Positions 13,034 to 22,155 of a stretch of DNA of 39,795 nt are shown piece after piece. Every line of letters begins with the position of its first letter. Positions within the stretch are counted from its first letter, which is position 1. The DNA comes from Novosphingobium sp. AP12 (lineage in GTDB: Bacteria > Pseudomonadota > Alphaproteobacteria > Sphingomonadales > Sphingomonadaceae), in NCBI RefSeq assembly GCF_000281975.1, contig NZ_AKKE01000068.1, positions 1 through 39,795 of the forward strand, given 5' to 3'. The notes beneath the pieces are model-generated. The model did not search any database. It worked only from the letters and a program-made list of their open reading frames with translations, and was not told the DNA's origin. A program made the translations under genes and the position numbers.

Positions 13034-13567
13034 ATGTTCCGCCGCTTCGTCGCCTTCATCGTGCTGGTCTGGCTCTTCGGGTTCCTGTGGTTCGCGGTCG
13101 CGCTGCCCGGCCCGTTGCCCGCGAACCTGCGGACAGATGCGATCATAGTGCTGACGGGAAGCTCGGGCCGGATCGAACATGCACTCAAGGTGCTGGAAGC
13201 CGGCAAGGCGCCCGACCTACTGGTTTCAGGCGTCGACCGCGAGGTGCGCCCGCGCGAGTTCGCGGTGCAGTTCCATGTGCCCGCGCGCCTGATGCGCTGC
13301 TGCGTGACGCTGGGCTACCGCGCCTATGACACCCGCTCCAACGCGATCGAGGCCGCGCAGTGGGTGACCGAACACGACGCCAAGTCGGTGCGGCTGGTCA
13401 CCGCCGACTGGCACATGCGCCGCGCCGCGCTGGAACTGGCGCGCGAAATGCCCGCCGACGTGCGGATCGAGCGCGACGGGGTGCCCTCGCGGCCGAGCCT
13501 GGGGGCGCTGTTCCTCGAATATCACAAACTGCTGGCACGCGCCGCGCTCAACCTCTGGGGACGATGA
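13034..13567 (+). CDS. YdcF/SanA-like DUF218 membrane-anchored protein
   Basis: A 177-residue protein with one N-terminal membrane helix (FVAFIVLVWLFGFLWFAVAL) followed by a DUF218 domain. DAIIVLTGSSGRIEHAL, LLVSGV and TRSNAIEAAQ are typical, as is VRLVTADWHMRRAALEL. Related proteins (ElyC, SanA, YdcF) act in envelope or polyprenyl-lipid metabolism, but the reaction here is not established. Its stop overlaps the following acyltransferase start (ATGA), so the two are co-expressed with ftsEX. Confidence 0.85.
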   Translation: MFRRFVAFIVLVWLFGFLWFAVALPGPLPANLRTDAIIVLTGSSGRIEHALKVLEAGKAPDLLVSGVDREVRPREFAVQFHVPARLMRCCVTLGYRAYDTRSNAIEAAQWVTEHDAKSVRLVTADWHMRRAALELAREMPADVRIERDGVPSRPSLGALFLEYHKLLARAALNLWGR

Positions 13568-14313
13568 TGACTGAAGCTGGCCCGAAGGCCGGGCGCGCCG
13601 GGCCGAACACGGTACTGGGCGCCGCGACCCCGTTCGACGTGTTGCGCAGCGTGCTGTTCTACGCGGCGTTCTACCTGGGCTCGATCCTCTATGTGGGGGT
13701 GAGTTTCCTGGCCGCGGCGTTCGGCGACGAGCCGTTCCGCCGCGTCGCGCGGGGCTGGAGCCAGTACCACCGCTTCTGCGCGCGCTACCTGCTGGGCATC
13801 CGCGTCGTCGTCGACGGGGTGATGCCCGAGGAAGGCGTGCTCGTCGCCATCAAGCACGAGAGCTTCTTCGAGGCGATCGACCTGCCCGCGGTGATGCAGC
13901 GCCCCGCGCCGTTCCCCAAGGCCGAGCTGACCGAGATTCCCGGCTGGGGCTGGGCGCTGCGCCGCTACGGCGCGGTCGTGGTCGAGCGCGGCGAGGGCGC
14001 CAAGGCGCTGCGCAAGATGATCTCCAGCGCGCGGGGCCTCGCCGCGCAGGGGCGGCCGCTGGCGATCTTCCCCGAAGGCACGCGCGTGCTCACCGGGCGG
14101 CGGCCGCCCCTGCAGTCTGGCTTCGCGGGGGTCTACAAGCTCCTCGCCATGCCGGTGGTGCCAGTGGCGGTGGACAGCGGGCGGCTTTATCATCGGCGCT
14201 GGAAGAAGCCAGGCGTCATCACCATGCGGGTGGGGGACCGGATCGAGCCGGGACTCCCGCGCGAGGAGGTCGAAGCGCGGGTCCATGCCGCGATCAATGC
14301 ACTGAACGTGTGA
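13564..14313 (+). CDS. plsC: 1-acyl-sn-glycerol-3-phosphate acyltransferase (PlsC family)
   Basis: About 249 residues; adjacent ATGs at 13564 and 13567 are both possible. A membrane helix (VLFYAAFYLGSILYVGVSFL) precedes the acyltransferase domain. Motif I reads KHESFFEAID, that is HX4E rather than the textbook HX4D, a variant known in proteobacterial homologues. Motif III is FPEGTR, and MPVVPVAVDSG is the fourth block. The enzyme would acylate lysophosphatidate to phosphatidate at the inner membrane, although a related acyl acceptor is possible. It is the last gene of the ftsE-ftsX-DUF218 run. Confidence 0.9.
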   Translation: MMTEAGPKAGRAGPNTVLGAATPFDVLRSVLFYAAFYLGSILYVGVSFLAAAFGDEPFRRVARGWSQYHRFCARYLLGIRVVVDGVMPEEGVLVAIKHESFFEAIDLPAVMQRPAPFPKAELTEIPGWGWALRRYGAVVVERGEGAKALRKMISSARGLAAQGRPLAIFPEGTRVLTGRRPPLQSGFAGVYKLLAMPVVPVAVDSGRLYHRRWKKPGVITMRVGDRIEPGLPREEVEARVHAAINALNV

Positions 14314-14351
14314 GCCCCTGTCTTCCCCGGTCGAGCCGGGGGAGACGTGAT

Positions 14352-15149
14352 TCAGGCCGGAACCAGCTCGCTGACCTCGACCGATTGCGACTGCATTTCC
14401 ACGTCGCCGAAGCTCGACAGGAACGAGACGTCCGCCGCATCGCGGCCGACGCCGATCTTGGCGATGCGATCGGGCGAACTCATGCCGGTGGCGTCGACCA
14501 TGTGCCAGGCTCCGTCGAGGAACACTTCGGCCACCGCGTGGAAGTCCTGCGGCTCGACGCCGAGGCCGTAGACGCTGGCGAAGCGCGCGGGGATGGCGCT
14601 GGCGCGCACCAGCGCGATCATCAGGTGGGCATAGTCGCGGCACACGCCCCGGCCGCTTTGGAAGGTGTCGGCGGCGGTGGTGAAGGCGTCGCTGGAGCCG
14701 GGCTCGTAGGTAAGGGTGTTGGCAAGGCGGTCGCGGATCGCGGCGACACGGGGGCCGCCGCTGAGATGGCCGAACTCCTGCTCGACGAAATCGTGGAAGG
14801 TGTCAGAGGTCACGTAGCGCGAGGGCATGAGATAATCGACTGTCTCGCCCGGCAGCAGGTGGGTGGGCACGGCGGGCAGGGTGGCGACGTCGGCCAGCAT
14901 GCGCTCGACCGAGACCTGGGCCTCGTAGCGGATCTGGAGCGGCGCGGCGGTGCGCAGCCAGATCCGCTCGCCGATGTCGGCCTGCGCGGAAACGCGGGCG
15001 AAATGGTCGAGCGGGGGAAGGTCGATGCGGGCCTGGAGCACGTGCTGCTCGGGGATCATCGCCGCCTCGATCTGGAGCAGCACGTCGACCGGTCCCCGGT
15101 CGGGCTGGCGCAGCGCGTAATCTAGGGTGGTGACAATGGAAAGCTGCAT
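14352..15149 (-). CDS. transglutaminase-like cysteine protease-fold protein
   Basis: The 265-residue protein has an N-terminal beta domain (about 1-130, including LQIRYEAQVSVE) and a transglutaminase core. The catalytic triad is visible as Cys in GRGVCRDYAHL (near 175), His in QDFHAVAEVF (near 210) and Asp in HMVDATGM (near 225). Family members include peptidases and amidases as well as true transglutaminases, so the reaction is open. No signal peptide is seen. It lies between plsC and tyrC on the opposite strand to plsC. Confidence 0.85.
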   Translation of the reverse strand: MQLSIVTTLDYALRQPDRGPVDVLLQIEAAMIPEQHVLQARIDLPPLDHFARVSAQADIGERIWLRTAAPLQIRYEAQVSVERMLADVATLPAVPTHLLPGETVDYLMPSRYVTSDTFHDFVEQEFGHLSGGPRVAAIRDRLANTLTYEPGSSDAFTTAADTFQSGRGVCRDYAHLMIALVRASAIPARFASVYGLGVEPQDFHAVAEVFLDGAWHMVDATGMSSPDRIAKIGVGRDAADVSFLSSFGDVEMQSQSVEVSELVPA

Positions 15150-15251
15150 GGGGTACGTCCTTGAGCGGGGTTTCTCCGGTGAAATCCCGAGAAGGGCCGG
15201 GGCTCCCTGCCTACCCGAAATATACCGCCGTGCCCGATTGGACCGGCGATA

Positions 15252-16175
15252 TCAGCCGTTCTTTGCACCTTCGTGATCGCCGCGGCCGAAGTCGGCGCGG
15301 GCGTCGTCCTGGCCTTCCTCGATGATCGAGCGGCGGATCGCGCGGGTGCGGGCGAACTGGTCGAACAGCGTGTCGCCGTCACCGACGCGGATCGCGCGCT
15401 GGAGCGCGGTCAGGTCCTCGGTGAAGCGCTGGAGCATGGTCAGCACCGCCTCCTTGTTCGACAGGAACACGTCGCGCCACATCGTCGGGTCGGAGGCGGC
15501 GATGCGGGTGAAGTCGCGGAACCCGCCGGCGGAATACTTGATGACCTCGCCCTGTGTCACGTCCTCGAGGTCCGAGGCGGTGCCGACGATGGTGTAGGCG
15601 ATGAGGTGGGGCAAGTGGCTGGTCACCGCGAGCACGAGGTCGTGGTGCTCGGGCGTCATGATCTCGACGTTGGCGCCGAGCGCTTCCCAGAAGCCGACCA
15701 GCTCCGACAGCTTGATCATGTCGACCTTGGAGGGCGGAGTGACGATGCACCAGCGGTTGCGGAACAGGTGCGCGAAGCCCGCGTCCGGGCCCGAGTTCTC
15801 GGTGCCGGCGACGGGGTGCGCGGGGATCACGAGATGGCCGGGCAGCGCATCGCCCAGCGCCTTGGCGATCGCCTCCTTGGACGAGCCGACGTCGCTCACC
15901 AGCGCGCCTTGCGGCAGCGCGTCACGCACCTGCTCGGCGGCCATGCCCATGGCGCCCGGCGGCACGCAGAAGATCACCAGGTCCGCCTCGCGCACGGCCT
16001 CGGCGGGGGTATCGCACACAGCGTCGACGAGGCGGCGCGTCGCCGCGCGGGCGCGGTGTTCGGGGCTGAGGTCGTAGCCGGTGGTCCGCACGCCGGGCAG
16101 GTATTCCCGCACCGCCAGCCCGATCGAGCCGCCCTGCAGGCCAAGGCCGATGATGGCGACGGTCGCGAAAGTCAT
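15252..16175 (-). CDS. tyrC: prephenate/arogenate dehydrogenase
   Basis: The 307-residue protein starts with a Rossmann motif ([15 protein letters not shown]) and continues with [35 protein letters not shown] and SHLPHLIAY, all hallmarks of TyrA-type dehydrogenases. It converts prephenate or arogenate toward tyrosine with NAD(P). No chorismate mutase or ACT domain is fused, as in the monofunctional cyclohexadienyl type. Its ATG overlaps the hisC stop, so both genes are translated from one message and could act in succession on aromatic precursors. Confidence 0.95.
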   Translation of the reverse strand: MTFATVAIIGLGLQGGSIGLAVREYLPGVRTTGYDLSPEHRARAATRRLVDAVCDTPAEAVREADLVIFCVPPGAMGMAAEQVRDALPQGALVSDVGSSKEAIAKALGDALPGHLVIPAHPVAGTENSGPDAGFAHLFRNRWCIVTPPSKVDMIKLSELVGFWEALGANVEIMTPEHHDLVLAVTSHLPHLIAYTIVGTASDLEDVTQGEVIKYSAGGFRDFTRIAASDPTMWRDVFLSNKEAVLTMLQRFTEDLTALQRAIRVGDGDTLFDQFARTRAIRRSIIEEGQDDARADFGRGDHEGAKNG

Positions 16176-17284
16176 TTCGCGCCTTCCGCCATTCCGCGCA
16201 GGGCCTCGGCGATCACGTCCATGTCCTTCGGCTTGCCGATGGTGATGCGCAGGGCCTGCGGCAGGCCCTGTCCGGGGAGCCAGCGCACGATGTAGCCCCG
16301 GTCGGCAAGTCCGTCGAACGCGGTCTCGGCGGTGAGCGCGCCTTCGAACAGGATCAGCACGAAGTTGGCCTGGCTCGGCAGCGGGCGCAGTCCGTGGTTA
16401 CCGAGCGCTTCGAGTTGCTCGACGAAGCGGCCGCGCTCATCGCGGTTGTGGACGCGGCTGGCCTCGACGAAGGCGGGATCGCCCAGCGCTGCAAGGGCCA
16501 TGGCCTGTCCGGTCGCCGAGACGTTGAACGGCCCGCGAATACGGTTGAGCGTGGCGACGATGCCGGGCGCTCCGGTGCCCCAGCCGATGCGCTCGCCGGC
16601 AAGGCCGAAGATCTTGGAGAAGGTGCGGGTGACCAGCACGTTCCTGTGAGCCGCGGCCAATGCCAGCGCGCCGTCGTCGTCCTCGGGCGCGACGTATTCG
16701 CCGTAAGCCTGGTCGATCACCAGCAGCACGTCGGCGGGGAGGGCGGCGTGGAGCCGCGCGATCTCGCCGCCGGGGAGGTAGGAGCCGGTCGGGTTGTTGG
16801 GGTTGGCGACGAAGACCACGCGGGTCTTGTCATTCACCAGCGCCAGCAGCGCGTCGACGTCGGTGCCGTAGTCGAGGTCGGGCGCCACCACCGGGGTCGC
16901 GCCGCAACGGCGGGCGGCGATATCGTAGACCGAGAAGCCGTAGCGCACGTAGATGACCTCGTCGCCGAGGCCTGCATAACCCTGCGCGGCAAGGTTGAGC
17001 AGCTCGTCCGAGCCCGTGCCCATGACCACGCGCGCCGGGTCGATGCCGTGGGCCGCGCCGATGGCGGTGCGCAGGGCAGTGCTGTCGGGGTCCGGGTAGA
17101 GTGCCGGGGCCTGCGCGCGGGCGGCAAGCGCGGCGGGGCTGGTGCCCAGCGGGTTTTCGTTCGCCGAGAGCTTGATGAGCGGCTTGCCGTCCTTGCCCTT
17201 GGACTTGCCCGGCACATAGGCGTGAATCGCCTCGATCCAGGGCTTCGGGGTGGGGGCTTTGATGCGGGTTTCGGTTTCGCTCAT
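16172..17284 (-). CDS. hisC: histidinol-phosphate / aromatic aminotransferase HisC
   Basis: The ATG at 17284 ([11 protein letters not shown]) gives 370 residues. Class II aminotransferase features are LSANENPLG near the N-terminus, [20 protein letters not shown], and the PLP lysine in [12 protein letters not shown] (near residue 223) followed by RIGWG. HisC makes histidinol phosphate, and sequence-similar enzymes also transaminate aromatic keto acids. The coupling with tyrC suggests the second role as well. The promoter must lie in the 100-base gap shared with metX. Confidence 0.93.
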   Translation of the reverse strand: MSETETRIKAPTPKPWIEAIHAYVPGKSKGKDGKPLIKLSANENPLGTSPAALAARAQAPALYPDPDSTALRTAIGAAHGIDPARVVMGTGSDELLNLAAQGYAGLGDEVIYVRYGFSVYDIAARRCGATPVVAPDLDYGTDVDALLALVNDKTRVVFVANPNNPTGSYLPGGEIARLHAALPADVLLVIDQAYGEYVAPEDDDGALALAAAHRNVLVTRTFSKIFGLAGERIGWGTGAPGIVATLNRIRGPFNVSATGQAMALAALGDPAFVEASRVHNRDERGRFVEQLEALGNHGLRPLPSQANFVLILFEGALTAETAFDGLADRGYIVRWLPGQGLPQALRITIGKPKDMDVIAEALRGMAEGAK

Positions 17285-17385
17285 GACGGGCGGCCCCATA
17301 ACCCAGCGCGGCGCCTAATGACAGTGGCCGATTGCGGGGGCCGCATTGATTCCCTAATGGCGATACCCCACTTGGCGAAACGATC

Positions 17386-18495
17386 ATGGCGACTGCCCCT
17401 ATCATCCCCACCGAGAACAGGTTCCTCGATCTCGACATGCCGCTGATGCTGGACGGCGGGCAGAGCCTTGCCTGTCCGCGCATCGCCTACGAGACCTGCG
17501 GGACGCTGAATGCGGCTAAGGACAACGCAATCTTCATCTGCCACGCGCTGACCGGAGACCATCACGTCGTCTCGGACCACCCCAAGACCGGCAAGCCCGG
17601 CTGGTGGGTGCGCATGGTGGGTCCGGGCAAGCCGATCGACACCGACCGCTTCTTCGTGATCTGCGCCAACGTCATCGGCTCGTGCATGGGCTCGACCGGG
17701 CCGGCCAGCCTCTCGCCCGACGGCGAGCCCTGGGGCATGCGCTTCCCGGTCATCACCATCCGCGACATGGTGAAAGGGCACATCGCCGTGCTCGACGCGC
17801 TGGGGATCGACAGCCTCTACGCGGTAGTCGGCGGATCGATGGGCGGGATGCAGGCGCTGAGTCTGGCTGCCAACTTCCCCGAGCGCACCCGCGCGGTGCT
17901 GATCCTCGCCTCGACCGCGCGGCATTCGGCACAGAACATCGCGTTCCACGAGGTCGGACGGCAGGCGATCATGGCCGACCCGGCCTGGCGCGACGGCAAT
18001 TACTACGCGTTCGGCAAGGGCCCCGAGAAGGGCCTCTCCGTCGCGCGCATGGCCGCGCACATCACTTACCTGTCCGAAGCGGGGCTGACCGAGAAGTTCG
18101 GCCGCCGCCTGCAGAACCGCGAGGAGAAGACGTTCGGTTTCGATGCGGACTTCCAGATCGAATCGTACCTGCGCTACCAGGGGCTGGCCTTCACGGACCG
18201 CTTCGATGCGAACTCGTACCTCTACATCACCCGCGCCATGGACTACTTCGACCTTGCCGAGGAGCACGGCGGGTTGCTCGCCAATGCCTTCGCCAGATCG
18301 AAGGCGCGCTACTGCCTCGTCAGCTTCGACACCGACTGGCTCTACCCCACCGCTGAATCGCGCAACGTCACCCATGCGCTCAACGCGGCGGGGCTGCCGG
18401 TCAGCTTCGTCGAGCTGTCGGCGCCTTACGGGCACGACTCGTTCCTGCTCGACGTTCCGGCGCTCGACCGCGTGGTGGAAGGCTTCCTGGGATGA
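17386..18495 (+). CDS. metX: homoserine O-acyltransferase MetX
   Basis: This 369-residue alpha/beta hydrolase carries the MetX blocks [18 protein letters not shown], and the nucleophile elbow [12 protein letters not shown] (Ser near residue 150). The remaining triad members are probably the Asp in SFDTDWLYP and the His in YGHDSFLLD. It activates homoserine for methionine synthesis. Whether it uses acetyl-CoA or succinyl-CoA cannot be settled by eye. Its stop overlaps the next start by four bases. Confidence 0.95.
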   Translation: MATAPIIPTENRFLDLDMPLMLDGGQSLACPRIAYETCGTLNAAKDNAIFICHALTGDHHVVSDHPKTGKPGWWVRMVGPGKPIDTDRFFVICANVIGSCMGSTGPASLSPDGEPWGMRFPVITIRDMVKGHIAVLDALGIDSLYAVVGGSMGGMQALSLAANFPERTRAVLILASTARHSAQNIAFHEVGRQAIMADPAWRDGNYYAFGKGPEKGLSVARMAAHITYLSEAGLTEKFGRRLQNREEKTFGFDADFQIESYLRYQGLAFTDRFDANSYLYITRAMDYFDLAEEHGGLLANAFARSKARYCLVSFDTDWLYPTAESRNVTHALNAAGLPVSFVELSAPYGHDSFLLDVPALDRVVEGFLG

Positions 18496-18938
18496 TCGAA
18501 CTGTCCGACGACCCGGTGCGGATCGACACGGCCTGTGTCCACGGCTGGCTGGCGTCGAGCTACTGGAAGCCCGGCATCGCGCGCGAACAGGTCGAGCGCC
18601 AGAACGCCGGCTCGCACTGCCTCGGCGCCTATCACGCCGACCACGGGCAAGTCGGCTTCGCCCGCGTCATCTCCGACCGCGCGAGCTTCGCCTGGCTGGC
18701 GGACGTATGGGTGGACGAGAGTGCGCGCGGGCAGGGCCTCGGCCGCCGCATGGTGCGCTGGTTCGTCGAGCATCCCGACTACGTCACTGTGCGCCGCTTT
18801 GCGCTCACCACCGCCGACGCGCACGGCGTCTACGCCGCGCTCGGCTTTACCCCGCTGATGCGGCCCGAGCGGCTGATGGAGCGGCTCTCGCCCCAGTTCG
18901 CCGCCCAATTGGCCGGTACGCTGGAGGCCGCCCCATGA
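18492..18938 (+). CDS. GNAT-family N-acetyltransferase inserted between metX and metW
   Basis: The 148-residue protein has the GNAT acetyl-CoA signature in [18 protein letters not shown] (the RGQGLG loop, near residues 75-85) and a C-terminal [14 protein letters not shown]. It overlaps both neighbours by ATGA junctions. It is thus fixed in the metX-metW transcript and probably produced in ratio with them. The substrate is unknown; an amino acid or an amine is possible. Confidence 0.9.
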   Translation: MIELSDDPVRIDTACVHGWLASSYWKPGIAREQVERQNAGSHCLGAYHADHGQVGFARVISDRASFAWLADVWVDESARGQGLGRRMVRWFVEHPDYVTVRRFALTTADAHGVYAALGFTPLMRPERLMERLSPQFAAQLAGTLEAAP

Positions 18939-19546
18939 ACGCGCTGCACCGCGCAGGACTGCGCCCCGACCTCACCGTGATCGCCGACAACGTCGCGCGC
19001 GGATCGAGCGTGCTCGATGTCGGCTGCGGCGACGGCACCCTGCTCGCCGCCCTGCGAGATGGGCAGGACTGCCACACGCGCGGCATGGAGATCGATGCCG
19101 CCAACGTCGGGCGCTGCGTTGCGCGCGGGCTATCGGTGATCCAGGGCGACGCCGACAAGGACCTCGCCTTCTATCCCGACAAGTCGCTCGACTACGCGAT
19201 CCTCAGCCAGACGCTGCAGACCACGATGCGGCCCGACAAGGTGCTGGAGGAACTGCTGCGCATCGGCCGCAAGGCTTTCGTCAGCTTCCCCAACTTCGCG
19301 CACTGGCGGGTGCGGACCTCGCTGCTGTGGAACGGGCGGATGCCGGTGACGCGGCTGCTGCCGGTTGGCTGGTACGAGACGCCCAACATCCACCACCTCA
19401 CGATCAACGACTTCCGTGCGCTGGTGAAGGAGCGCGGCATCACCGTGGAGGGCCGCTGGTTCCTCTCGGGCGACCAGAACTGCAGCGCGGCGGCAGCCAA
19501 CTTCCGCGCCGAACACGCGGTGTTCCTGCTCTCGCGCGGGGATTGA
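18935..19546 (+). CDS. metW: methionine biosynthesis protein MetW
   Basis: The 203-residue methyltransferase-fold protein has SAM motif I as VLDVGCGDGTLLAAL and the MetW-typical QTLQTTMRPDKVLEELLRIG, SFPNFAHWRVR and WYETPNIHHLT. MetW works with MetX in homoserine acylation in many alpha- and betaproteobacteria. The start is the ATGA overlap with the GNAT gene. The 3' end lies 28 bases before the convergent LysE gene stop. Confidence 0.95.
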   Translation: MNALHRAGLRPDLTVIADNVARGSSVLDVGCGDGTLLAALRDGQDCHTRGMEIDAANVGRCVARGLSVIQGDADKDLAFYPDKSLDYAILSQTLQTTMRPDKVLEELLRIGRKAFVSFPNFAHWRVRTSLLWNGRMPVTRLLPVGWYETPNIHHLTINDFRALVKERGITVEGRWFLSGDQNCSAAAANFRAEHAVFLLSRGD

Positions 19547-19574
19547 GGGGCGGGGCTTCTGCCTGCCCCGGCGC

Positions 19575-20204
19575 TCAGGACGGGCGCGTCTTCAGCAGGG
19601 CCAGCCCGAAGCCGATGAAGATCACGCCGGAGGCCCGGTTGAAGGCCCGCTTCACCGCCGGGCGGGCGATGTGGCGCGACAGCGAGCGGCCGCCCCAGGC
19701 ATAGACGGCGTACCAGCCCATCTCGATCACTGCGAACGTGCCTACCAGTACCGCGAACTGCGGCGCCTTGGGCAGCGCCGGGTCGATGAACTGCGGCAGG
19801 AAGGCGGCGGCGAAGAGGATCGCCTTGGGGTTGCTGATGCCTACCGCGAACCCGCCCCTAAACAGCGCGAGGATCGACGGCGTGGCGGGGAGCTCAGCCT
19901 CGCCCACGTCGAGCGGGGCGACGCGGCTGCGCCAGGCCTTGATGCCAAGGAAGATCAGGTAGGCCATGCCCGCATAGCGCAGCACCTCAAATGAGCCCGG
20001 CAGCGCCAGCAGCAGCGTGGTCAGCCCCGCCGCGGACGCGGCAAGAATGGTGACGAGCGCCGCGAGGCACCCCGCCATCGCCGCCGTGCAGCGCTTTACG
20101 CCCATCTCGACGCTGCGCGACAGGATGTGGAGCATGTTCGGGCCGGGCGTCCCCGAAAGCAGGAACACGGCGCCGGCGAAAAGCGACCATGCATGAAGCG
20201 TCAT
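19575..20204 (-). CDS. LysE/RhtB-family amino acid exporter
   Basis: A 209-residue protein with about six hydrophobic segments. The family motif near the start reads FLLSGTPGPNMLHILSR, and GFAVGISNPKAILFAAAFLPQF lies in the middle. Such inner-membrane exporters pump out amino acids or homoserine lactones. The neighbouring metX-GNAT-metW operon handles homoserine-derived metabolites, but a functional link is only suggestive because the strand differs. Confidence 0.9.
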   Translation of the reverse strand: MTLHAWSLFAGAVFLLSGTPGPNMLHILSRSVEMGVKRCTAAMAGCLAALVTILAASAAGLTTLLLALPGSFEVLRYAGMAYLIFLGIKAWRSRVAPLDVGEAELPATPSILALFRGGFAVGISNPKAILFAAAFLPQFIDPALPKAPQFAVLVGTFAVIEMGWYAVYAWGGRSLSRHIARPAVKRAFNRASGVIFIGFGLALLKTRPS

Positions 20205-20300
20205 TGTTGCGTCCTCGGTATCGTCAGGCGGCCGCAGATACCGAGGTCGGCGTGATCGCGATACCCGTCAGTTGCGACTGCCCGGCGAAAAACGGGAGCG

Positions 20301-20687
20301 TCAGCCCATCGACAGGCCGAAGTAAGCGCCCAGCTTGTTGCCGTCCGGGTCGCGCAGGTAGGCGCCGAAGGCTCCGCGCGCCTGGGGCTTGGGCTCGGGC
20401 TCGCCCTCACTGGTGCCGCCATTGACGAGGCCCGCCGCGTGCCACGCCTTGACCGCGTCCTCGTCCGCCGCCTCGAAGATGATGGTGCCGCCGTTGGCGT
20501 GGGTCGTCGGCTCCCCGTCGCGAGCTGGGCCGAGCAGGAAGCGCACGCCGCCCAGGTCCCACATCACGATCGGGTACTGCTCCGGCGTCGAACAGGGCGC
20601 GAGGCCGAGCGCGCCGAACGTGGCGTCGTAGAAAGCGCGGGTCTTCGGCAGGTCGTTGGAGCCGAGGCGGATGGACTTGAGCAGCAT
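20301..20687 (-). CDS. VOC-superfamily (glyoxalase/bleomycin-resistance-like) protein, copy 1
   Basis: The 128-residue protein has the VOC start (LLKSIRLGSNDLPKTRAFYDATF) and end (GAYLRDPDGNKLGAYF). The middle contains GGTIIFEAADEDAVKAWHAAGL. It matches the next gene in length and layout, so the two are likely a tandem duplication. The chemistry is unassigned, since VOC proteins bind metals and diverse substrates. Confidence 0.88.
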   Translation of the reverse strand: MLLKSIRLGSNDLPKTRAFYDATFGALGLAPCSTPEQYPIVMWDLGGVRFLLGPARDGEPTTHANGGTIIFEAADEDAVKAWHAAGLVNGGTSEGEPEPKPQARGAFGAYLRDPDGNKLGAYFGLSMG

Positions 20688-20740
20688 GGTTTTCTCTCCC
20701 GGTTATAGTCGTTCAATACCCCTGAATCACGGTGTCTCGG

Positions 20741-21127
20741 TCATTGGCCCGGCGCGTGGAGCGCGCAGAGCTTGTTGCCGTCCGGATCGCGCAGGTAGGC
20801 GAGGTAGAGCGGCCCAAACGCGAACTCGCGGATGCCCGGCGCATCCTCGCAGCTGGCACCGCCCGCCGCGCAGCCGGCGGCATGCCAGGCTTCGACCTGC
20901 TCTGGGCTCTCGCAGGCGAGACCGATGGTGCCGCCGTTGGCGAAGCACGCGGCCTCCCCGTTGATCGGCGTGCAGATCATGAAGTTGGCGCCCTTGTGTG
21001 CATAGGCTAGTCGGCCCGCTGCCGGGTCGGACATGATCGGCGCCGCGCCCAGCACGGCGAAAGTAGCGTCGTAGAAGGTCTGGGACCGGGCGAGGTCGTT
21101 GCTGCCGACGGCGATGTGGCTGAACAT
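20741..21127 (-). CDS. VOC-superfamily protein, copy 2
   Basis: With the ATG at 21127 this protein is also 128 residues. It shows HIAVGSNDLARSQTFYDATF at the N-terminus, FANGGTIGLACESPEQVEAWHAAG in the middle and LAYLRDPDGNKLCALHA at the end, each clearly related to copy 1. A longer frame reaches 21196 but only adds a basic non-conserved stretch. The gap between the two copies is 53 bases. Confidence 0.87.
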   Translation of the reverse strand: MFSHIAVGSNDLARSQTFYDATFAVLGAAPIMSDPAAGRLAYAHKGANFMICTPINGEAACFANGGTIGLACESPEQVEAWHAAGCAAGGASCEDAPGIREFAFGPLYLAYLRDPDGNKLCALHAPGQ

Positions 21128-21331
21128 GAAAGTCTCCCTGGGATGGCGGCGCGTGCCGTGCGGCGGGAGACTGTCGCCGGCCCGGCGTGAGGTCAATTAC
21201 GGCCCGTTGCGTCGCGGCGATATTTGGCGGACGCTCCGACCGTCGCAGCCGCGAGACTTATCCACGCGTTTAGCCCCCGCCCCGAATCCCCGTCGGTGGA
21301 CGCTGTCCCCCGGCTTTGGCATCGAAACCGC

Positions 21332-22003
21332 ATGTGGCACATCTATCAGTTTCCGCTCTGCCCCTTCAGCCGCAAGGTTCGGCTGCTCATGGCCGAGAAG
21401 GGCATCGCCTACGAACTCCAGACCGCCCGGCCGTGGGAGGGCGAGGACCGGCTGTTCGCGATGAACCCGGCAGGCCGCACGCCCGTCATCCGCGAGACCG
21501 AGAAGGGCCACGTCCTGTCGGACAGCCGCGCGATCTGCGAGTATTTCGAGGAAACCGTCGAGCGTAGTCCGCTGATCAGCGGCACCGCCCAGCAGCGCGC
21601 CGAGATCCGCCGCCTGATCGCGATGTTCGACGAGAACTTCCACGCCGATGTCTCAGGCCCGCTTTTGCTCGAGCGCATGAAGAAGCGCCTCGTGCTGCGC
21701 CAGTCGCCGGATGCCAAGGCGCTGCGCGAATCGATGAAGCTCGCGCACGACTATCTCGATTACATCGACTACCTGATCGACAACCGCCCCTGGCTTGCCG
21801 GCGCGACGATGACGCTCGCCGATCTTGCCGCCGCCGCGCAGATTTCGGTGGCGGACTACTTGGGCGGTCTCGACTGGTCGAGCCATGAGCAGGCCCGCGC
21901 CTGGTACCTGGTGATGAAGTCGCGCCCCTCGTTCCGGCCGCTGCTGAGCGAGCGCATGGAAGTGATCCAGCCGCCAAGCCACTACGCCGAAGTGGACGGC
22001 TGA
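21332..22003 (+). CDS. glutathione S-transferase family protein
   Basis: The ATG at 21332 gives 223 residues starting MWHIYQFPLCPFSRKVR, a thioredoxin-fold N-domain with CPFS at the glutathione site. NPAGRTPVIRE and DSRAICEYFEE complete the G-site. The helical C-domain has PWLAGATMTLADLAAAAQISV, the usual N-capping region. An earlier in-frame ATG at 21224 would add a non-homologous-looking extension. The substrate is unknown. Confidence 0.9.
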   Translation: MWHIYQFPLCPFSRKVRLLMAEKGIAYELQTARPWEGEDRLFAMNPAGRTPVIRETEKGHVLSDSRAICEYFEETVERSPLISGTAQQRAEIRRLIAMFDENFHADVSGPLLLERMKKRLVLRQSPDAKALRESMKLAHDYLDYIDYLIDNRPWLAGATMTLADLAAAAQISVADYLGGLDWSSHEQARAWYLVMKSRPSFRPLLSERMEVIQPPSHYAEVDG

Positions 22004-22155
22004 CTTTATTCCTCCAGATGCGCGGAAGGGCGCATCTGGAATGCTGCACGGGCCTGCTCCCCCGGCCGGCCACCCACAGAGTACTGTTGTGGGGCGGCCC
22101 GGTGAGGGCGCGGGCCGGTGCCGTAGAATGGGCGAACCCATTCTCGAACGGATGC

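Noticed and set aside
17285..17385. SAM-type riboswitch before metX
   Set aside because: The gap is only about 100 bases and is shared with the hisC start. I could not find the conserved SAM-II core or its pseudoknot pairing.
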